64,000 nucleotides of DNA. Origin: Monodelphis domestica. Lineage: Eukaryota; Chordata; Mammalia; Didelphimorphia; Didelphidae. The stretch's first letter is position 1; every line of letters begins with the position of its first letter. The DNA is taken from the NCBI RefSeq assembly GCF_027887165.1, contig NC_077228.1:423973207-424037206 (forward strand), in the 5' to 3' direction. The notes beneath the pieces are model-generated. The model was given only the letters and a program-made list of their open reading frames with translations, made no database searches and had not been told where the DNA came from. Positions 57,800-64,000 of the stretch are shown piece after piece. A program made the position numbers and the translations under genes.

Positions 57800-58052
57800 A
57801 GTTTTCTTTTGTGGTGCAATGTGTAGAGCATTGAGTTTAGAATAAGAAAGATGAGCCTTCTTTAGCTCTAATCTGGTTTCAGATACTTGCTAAACATGTG
57901 ACATTAGGCAAGTCACTTGACCCTATTTGCCTCAGTTTCTTCAACTGTAAAATGAGTTGGAGAAGGAAATGGCAAACCACCTCATTCTCTTTGCCAAGAA
58001 AATGCCATATGGAGTCATGAAGAGTCAAACAACTTCAATTACTGAAAAACAA
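57800..58052 (+). mobile_element. Marsupial SINE with RTE-type tail
   Basis: Head ttgtggtgcaatgtgtagag, 'ctctaatctggtttcagata', caagtcacttgaccctattt, gcctcagtttcttcaactgt, ggagaaggaaatggcaaacc, and an RTE-type end (ggagtcatgaagagtcaaac). Complete. It sits in the gap between the two L1 5' ends. Confidence 0.88.
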
Positions 58053-58223
58053 CTAAAGTTTATTTGTTATAAAATTTTTGTTCTTGTTTTTGGGAACAAA
58101 GATAAGAGAAAAACAAATTAAATACTTAATAATTTTTTAAAATTCATATATTTTTGCACTGTTTCATTTGTTTTCATATTCTTTTCCCCACCCCATTGAA
58201 TATGTTACTTAAAGGTAAGAACT

Positions 58224-59205
58224 GTTCCGGTCAAGATGGCGGCTTAGAGAAAGCTAAAGTCCAGATCTCCTGAAACCCTTCCTTACCAATCTCAAACCGA
58301 ATGCTCCTAGGGCACCGAAATCCAAAATGATCAACAACATAGACCCTGGGAGTCCTCCTCCTGGACCTGGACCTGAATCAAAAGGTATGCCCCCCCCCCC
58401 CAAAGCCAGAACCCGAGACCACTCGGACCTAAGGAGTAGGCAGAAGGAAGGTCCCAGGACCCATCCCCCCCAACCCAGAGAGCCGAGTCCGAGTCCGAAG
58501 CAGCAGAGGCAGCCTCAGAGCCCCATGGCCTGCTATTCTGAAGGCCACTTCCTGAAAACAACCTGACCCAGTCTAGGGGGCACCCAGACAGCAGGGAAAC
58601 AGAGAGGGGGGGAGCTCTTAACCCCTGGGAGGAGCCCTCGGAGCTCCGGGAAGCTGAGGCCCCTCCCCCTCAGAGAGCAGGGTCTTCTGGAACAACAGCA
58701 ACCCTCAGGACTGGCAAAAGGGCCTCAGGAGCCAGCTATTCTGAAGGCCACATCCTGAAAACAACCTAACCCAGTCAAGGGGGCACCCAGACAGCAGGGA
58801 AATGGGGGGGGAGCTTGTAACCCCCTGGCTGGATCCTTCCATTGGAGTCTCACGAAAAAAGGCCCTGCCTCAAGGCATACTAAATTCAACCCAGGGAAAG
58901 CTAATCTCATTAGGAGCCCTCAGAGCTCCAGGAAGCCGCGGCCCCTCCCCCCACAGAGTGCTGCAGCTGATGGGCTAAGGCACAGGAACAAGGGCCAAGG
59001 TAGGCTCAGAGCGTGGAAGTGAGGCAAAGGAGAAGCATCAGGAGGGTGCCGAGGAGAGGAGGGCAGTAACAGGGACACACCAGCAATTCCTGGCTCCCTG
59101 GGAAGACAGAATAACAACTGCATAGAACGGACAAGCTGCCTAGGGCTAAAACCTCTGAACACCAGACAGAGATAAGAAAAGCTAATCCTCCCCACTCAGA
59201 TAGAG
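58224..59205 (+). promoter_or_regulatory. L1 C 5' UTR with YY1-like start and internal duplication
   Basis: GC-rich internal promoter. CAAGATGGCGGC at 58,232-58,243 is a YY1-type site at the expected place. A segment starting ctattctgaaggccac is present at 58,533 and again at 58,736, and a second shared block (ggagccctc.gagctcc) at 58,631 and 58,913, so the 5' UTR contains two diverged copies of a 200-280 base unit. A poly-C run is at 58,389-58,400. Confidence 0.75.
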
Positions 59206-60128
59206 ATGGCAAACTACACAGAAGCACAAAAGCCCCAAAATTCCAAAAGAAACAAGAAGAAGGGGGCAACTTTGGACACATTTTATGGTCCAAAAATACA
59301 AAACACAGAGGAGATAGAAGAGGAAACACAAGAAAATGCTCCGATACCTTCCAAAGGAAATGGAAACCCTCCACAAACCCATGAAGAATTTGAATCTGTA
59401 ATGAGCAAAAAGATGGAAGCCTTCTGGGAAGAAAAGTGGGAAATAATGCAAAAGAAATTCACGCATCTACAAAACCAGTTTGACCAAACTGTAAAGAAAA
59501 CCAGGCTTTAAAGCAAGAACTAAAAAAGCAAAGCCAAAAGACCAAGAAATTAGAAGAGAACATAAAATATCTCACTGACAAAGTAACAGATTTGGAAAAT
59601 AGAGGGAGAAGAGATAATTTAAGAATAATTGGACTTCCAGAAAAGCCAGAAATAAACACCAAACTCGACATCATAATACAAGAGATAATCAAAGAAAATT
59701 GCCCAGAGATTCTAGAACAAGGGGGCAATACAGCCACTGACAGAGCTCACAGAACACCCTCTACACTAAACCCCCAAAAGACAACTCCCAGGAATGTAAT
59801 TGCCAAATTCGAAAACTCTCAAACAAAAGAAAAAATCCTACAGGAAGCCAGAAAAAGACAATATAGATATAAAGGAATGCCAATCAGGGTCACACAAGAC
59901 CTTGCAAGTTCTACTCTAAATGATTGTAAAGCATGGAACATGATCTTCAGAAAGGCAAGAGAGCTGGGGCTTCAACCAAGAATCAGCTATCCAGCAAAGC
60001 TGACTATATAATTCCAAGGGAAAGTATGTGCATTCAACAAAATAGAATATTTCCAACTTTTTGCAATGAAAAGACCAGAGCTCTGTGGAAAGTTCGATAT
60101 CGAAAATCAAAGAGCAAGGGATACCTGA
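59206..60128 (+). pseudogene. L1 ORF1 (copy C), broken
   Basis: ORF1p frame from ATG 59,206 (MANYTEAQ start). The N-terminal part is open to 59,511. A one-base loss near 59,495-59,500 shifts the frame; the coiled coil and RRM continue in another frame (ALKQELKK, then RRDNLRIIGLPEKPE, KENCPEILEQ, TPRNVIAKFEN, ELGLQPRI). TAA at 60,009-60,011 follows KLTI, and beyond it the same frame stays readable (FQGKVCAFNKIEYFQLF) to TGA at 60,126-60,128. Total about 307 codons, usual for L1 ORF1. Confidence 0.9.
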
Positions 60129-60663
60129 AAAGGTAAATATGAAGGAAAGGGAAAAGGAAAAAATGTTATCATCTTCTTTTACTCAAACCTCTCTTCTATA
60201 AGGATTACATTTATATCAATCTATGTATACTAACACATGGGGAAAATGTAATGTGTAAATAGGGGGAAAAGAAAGACTAAATAGAATAATCTTTCTCACA
60301 CAAAGATTCACATGGGAAGGGGAGGGGAAGAAAACTCCTATAAGAAGGAGAGGAAGAGAATTTTTACTTAAACCTTACTCTCAGGGAAATCAACTCTGAG
60401 AGGGAAAAACATCCAGATCCATTGAGATCTTGAATTCTATCTTACCCAACAAGGGTAGGGAGAAGGGAAAACCAAGGGGGGGAGGGGGGAGGGAAAACAA
60501 AAGGGGAGGGAAAGAGAGGGGGAAAGGGGAGAAATCAAAAAGGGAGGGACTAAAAAGGGAAACATATCAAGGGAGGGAGCAAGGAGGAACAATTTAAAGT
60601 AAATCACTGGACTAAAAGATAGAGCCAAAGAAGAAAAGATTAGAACTAGGGAAGGATATCAAA
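60129..60663 (+). other. L1 C ORF1-ORF2 spacer, G-rich purine tract
   Basis: 535 bases without an open frame of note, far longer than the inter-ORF gap of human L1. 60,470-60,600 is almost all purine with several runs of three to six G, a potential G-quadruplex region on the L1 RNA strand. Equivalent tracts occur in copy A (about 1,600-1,740) and copy B (C-rich on plus at 54,830-54,960). Confidence 0.8.
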
Positions 60664-63600
60664 ATGCCAGGGAGTCCACAAATGACAGTCATAACTTTGA
60701 ACGTGAATGGGATGAACTCACCCATAAAACGTAGACGAATAGCAGAATGGATTAGAATCCAAAACCCTACCATATGTTGTCTTCAAGAAACACACATGAG
60801 GCGGGTTGACACCCACAAGGTCAGAATTAAAGGATGGAGTAAGACCTTCTGGGCCTCAACTGACAGAAAGAAGGCAGGAGTGGTAATTATGATATCTGAT
60901 AAAGCCAAAGCAAAAATAGACCTGATCAAAAGGGATAGGGAAGGTCATTATATTTTGTTAAAAGGGACTTTAGAGAATGAGGAAATATCACTAATCAACA
61001 TGTATGCACCAAATAATATAGCACCCAAATTTCTAATGGAGAAACTAGGAGAATTGAAGGGAGAAATAGACAGTAAAACCATATTAGCGGGAGACTTAAA
61101 CCAGCCATTATCAAATTTAGATAAATCAAAGAAAAAAATAAATAAGAAAGAGGTGAAAGAAGTGAATGAAATCTTAGAAAAAATAGAATTAATAGACATA
61201 TGGAGAAAAATAAATAGGGATTAAAAGGAATACACCTTCTTCTCAGCACCACATGGCACATTCACAAAGATTGACCATACACTAGGTCACAGAAACATGG
61301 CAAAGAAATGCAGTAAAGCAGAAATAATAAATGCAGCCTTTTCAGATCACAAGGCAATAAAAATAATGATCAGTAATAGTATGTGGAAAACCAAATCAAA
61401 AATTAATTGGAAATTAAACAATATGATACTCCAAAATCGTTTAGTTAGAGAAGAAATCACAGAAACAATAATTTCATGAAGGAAAATGACAATGGCAAGA
61501 CATCCTTTAAAACCTTTTGGGATGCAGCCAAACCCGTAATCAGAGGTAAATTCATATCCCTGAGTGCATATATTAACAAACTAGGGAGGACAGAGACCAA
61601 GGAATTGGAAATGCAAATAAAAAAACTCGAAAGCGATCAAATTAAAACACCCCAGCAGAAAACCAAACTGGAAATCCTAAAAATTAAGGGAGAAATTAAT
61701 AAAATAGAAAGTGATAGAACTATTGATTTAATAAATAAGACAAGAAGCTGGTACTTTGAAAAAAACAAACAAAATAGACAAAGTACTGGTCAATCTGATT
61801 AAAAAAAGGAAGGAAGAAAAGGAAATTAACAGCATCAAAGATGAAAAGGGGGAGAGCCCCTCCAATAAAGAGGAAATTAAGGCAATCATTAGAAATTACT
61901 TTGCCCAATTATATGGCAATAAATTCACCAACTTAGGTGATATGGATGAATATATACAAAAATACAAACTGCCTAGACTAACAGAAGAGGAAATAGAATT
62001 CTTAAATAATCCCATATCAGAAAATGAAATCCAACAAGCCATCAAAGAACTTCCTAAGAAAAAATCCCCAGGGCCTGATGGATTCACCAGTGAATTCTAT
62101 CAAACATTCAGAGAACAGTTAATCCCAATACTATACAAACTATTTGACATAATAAGCAAAGAGGGAGTTCTACCAAACTCCTTTTATGACACAAATGTGG
62201 TACTGATTCCAAAACCAGGCAGGTCAAAAACAGAAAAAGAAAACTATAGACCAATCTCCCTAATGAATATAGATGAAAAAATCTTAAATAGGATACTAGC
62301 AAAAAGACTCCAGCAAGTGATCAGAAGGGTCATCCATCATGATCAAGTAGGATTTATACCAGGGATGCAGGGCTGGTCCAATATTAGGAAAACCATCCAC
62401 ATAATTGACCACATCAACAAACAAACCAACAAGAATCACATGATTATCTCAATAGATGCAGAAAAAGCCTTTGATAAAATACAACACCCATTCCTATTAA
62501 GAACACTAGAAAGCATAGGAATAGAAGGGTCGTTCCTAAAAATAATAAACAGTATATATCTAAAACCATCAGCAAACATCATCTGCAATGGGGATAAACT
62601 AGATGCATTCCCAATAAGATCAGGAGTGAAACAAGGATGCCCATTATCACCTCTACTATTTGACATTGTACTAGAAACACTAGCAGTAGCAATTAGAGAA
62701 GAAAAAGAAATTGAAGGCATCAAAATAGGCAAGGAGGAGACCAAGTTATCACTCTTTGCGGATGACATGATGGTCTACTTAAAGAATCCTAGAGATTCAA
62801 CCAAAAAGCTAATTGAAATAATCAACAACTTTAGCAAAGTTGCAGGATACAAAATAAACCCACATAAGTCATCAGCTTTTCTATATATCTCCAAAACAGC
62901 TCAGCAGCAAAAACTAGAAAGAGAAATCCCATTCAAAATCACCTTAGACAAAATAAAATACCTAGGAATCTACCTCCCGAGACAAACACAGGAACTATAT
63001 GAACACAACTACAAAACACTCTCCACACAACTAGAACTAGACTTGAGCAATTGGAAAAACATTAACTGCTCATGGATAGGATGAGCCAATATAATAAAAA
63101 TGTCCATCCTACCCAAACGTATTCATCTATTTAGTGCCATACCCATTGAACTCCCAAAATATTTCTTTACTGATTTAGAAAAAACCATAACAAAATTCAT
63201 TTGGAATTACAAAAGATCAAGGATATCCAGGGAAATAATGGAAAAAAAAACACATATGATGGGGGCCTTGCAGTCCCAGACCTTAAACTATATTACAAAG
63301 CAGCAGTCATCAAAACAATTTGATACTGGCTAAGAAACAGAAAAGAAGATCAGTGGAATAGACTGGGGGAAAGCGACCTCAGCAAGACAGTATACGATAA
63401 ACCCAAAGATCCCAGCATTTGGGACAAAAATCCACTATTCGATAAAAACTGCTGGGAAAATTGGAAGACTGTATGGGAGAGATTAGGAATAGATCAACAC
63501 CTCACACCCTACACCAAGATAAATTCAAAATGGGTGAATGAGTTAAACATAAAGAAGGAAACCATAAGTAAATTGGGTAAACACAGAATAGTATACATGT

Positions 63601-64000
63601 CAGACCTTTGGGAGGGGAAAGGCTTTAAAACCAAGCAAGACATAGAAAGAATCACAAAATGTAAAATAAATAATTTTGACTACATCAAATTAAAAGGCTT
63701 TTGTACAAACAAAAGCATTGTAACTAAAATCAGAAGGGAAACGACAAATTGGGAAAAAATCTTCATAGAAACCTCTGACAAAGGTTTAATTACTCAAATT
63801 TATAAAGAGCTAAATCAATTGTACAAAATAATCAAGCCATTCTCCAATTGATAAATGGGCAATGGACATGGATAGTCAGTTCTCAGATAAAGAAATCAAA
63901 ACTATTAATAAGCACATGAAGAAGTGGTCTAAATCTCTTATCATCAGAGAGATGCAAATCAAAACAACTGTTGAGGTATCACCTCACACCAAGCAGACTG
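60664..64000 (+). pseudogene. L1 ORF2 (copy C), broken and cut by window
   Basis: From ATG 60,664. The endonuclease has NVNG, QETH (about 60,784), GDLN and SDH (about 61,344). TAA at 61,222-61,224 interrupts it; frameshifts lie near 61,470 and 61,765 (A run). A long RT segment is open at 61,756-63,084: [53 protein letters not shown] and FADD at 62,755-62,766, all intact. TGA at 63,082-63,084, an A-run shift near 63,245, then the C-terminal region open at 63,534-63,851, ending in a TGA where a Lys/Trp region is expected. The Cys motif would lie beyond the window. The RT core looks chemically complete but the protein cannot be made in one piece. Confidence 0.92.

Larger units (their letters stand above)
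58224..64000 (+). mobile_element. L1 copy C, 5' complete, 3' outside window
   Basis: Starts at gttccggtcaagatggcggc, preceded by unrelated sequence. It has a 5' UTR of 0.98 kb, ORF1, a 0.54 kb spacer and ORF2 up to the window end, where it reaches the region before the Cys motif. It is the least diverged L1 here by motif preservation but carries at least seven frame lesions. Its target-site duplication cannot be judged because the 3' end is missing. Confidence 0.96.

Noticed and set aside
9899..58052. tRNA genes
   Set aside because: A- and B-box-like words occur only in SINE heads; no cloverleaf with anticodon and acceptor stem was found.

Overview
The window looks like intergenic or deep-intronic nuclear DNA from a marsupial. 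An opossum-like (Monodelphis-type) genome is the most natural fit, but the species cannot be fixed from sequence alone. The base composition is AT-rich. The SINEs have a therian CORE/MIR-type body, and one class carries an RTE (Bov-B-like) 3' tail of the kind typical of marsupials. Several L1 families of different ages are stacked on each other. I found no intact protein-coding gene, no rRNA or tRNA gene and no CRISPR array. Bacterial features (operons, ribosome binding sites, riboswitches) do not apply.

Layout: 1-5.96 kb is a plus-strand L1 (copy A) cut by the window start and inserted into an older L1 tail (to about 6.7 kb). From 7 to 19.4 kb there is scattered SINE/MIR sequence, an old minus-strand L1 (12.9-15.3 kb) and an old plus-strand L1 piece (16.8-17.5 kb). 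19.95-20.64 kb is an unusually long CT-rich satellite with a higher-order period. 22-28 kb holds L2 and CR1/L3-like LINE remains, a candidate retroviral LTR and a near-full-length 7SL (SRP) RNA retropseudogene. 28-35 kb is mostly unassigned sequence with MIR copies. 35.3-41.5 kb is an L1-on-L1 mosaic of at least six pieces. 46.3-48.2 kb is an old L1 ORF1 split by an LTR-like insert. 50.6-57.3 kb is a near-full-length minus-strand L1 (copy B) with clean target-site duplications. 58.2-64.0 kb is a plus-strand L1 (copy C) whose 3' end lies beyond the window.

L1 copies A, B and C share one plan: a GC-rich 5' UTR of roughly 0.7-1.0 kb starting next to a YY1-like motif (B and C); ORF1 (coiled coil, then RRM/CTD); a purine-rich spacer of about 0.5-0.75 kb; ORF2 (endonuclease, reverse transcriptase, Cys-rich C terminus); and a short 3' UTR with a G-rich tract. 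All three are disabled by stops and frameshifts. B and C are head-to-head with about 0.9 kb between their 5' ends, which makes a large inverted repeat.

The points most worth a second look are the B/C inverted L1 pair, the 7SL pseudogene inside a CR1/L3-like LINE, the LTR-like insert in L1 ORF1, an ORF1 stop shared by A and C, the long G-rich inter-ORF spacer, the CT satellite, and two short exon-like segments (34,685-34,813 plus; 22,059-22,256 minus). All identifications are by eye from motif and homology recall; no alignment or database search was run, and boundaries marked as approximate may move by tens of bases.
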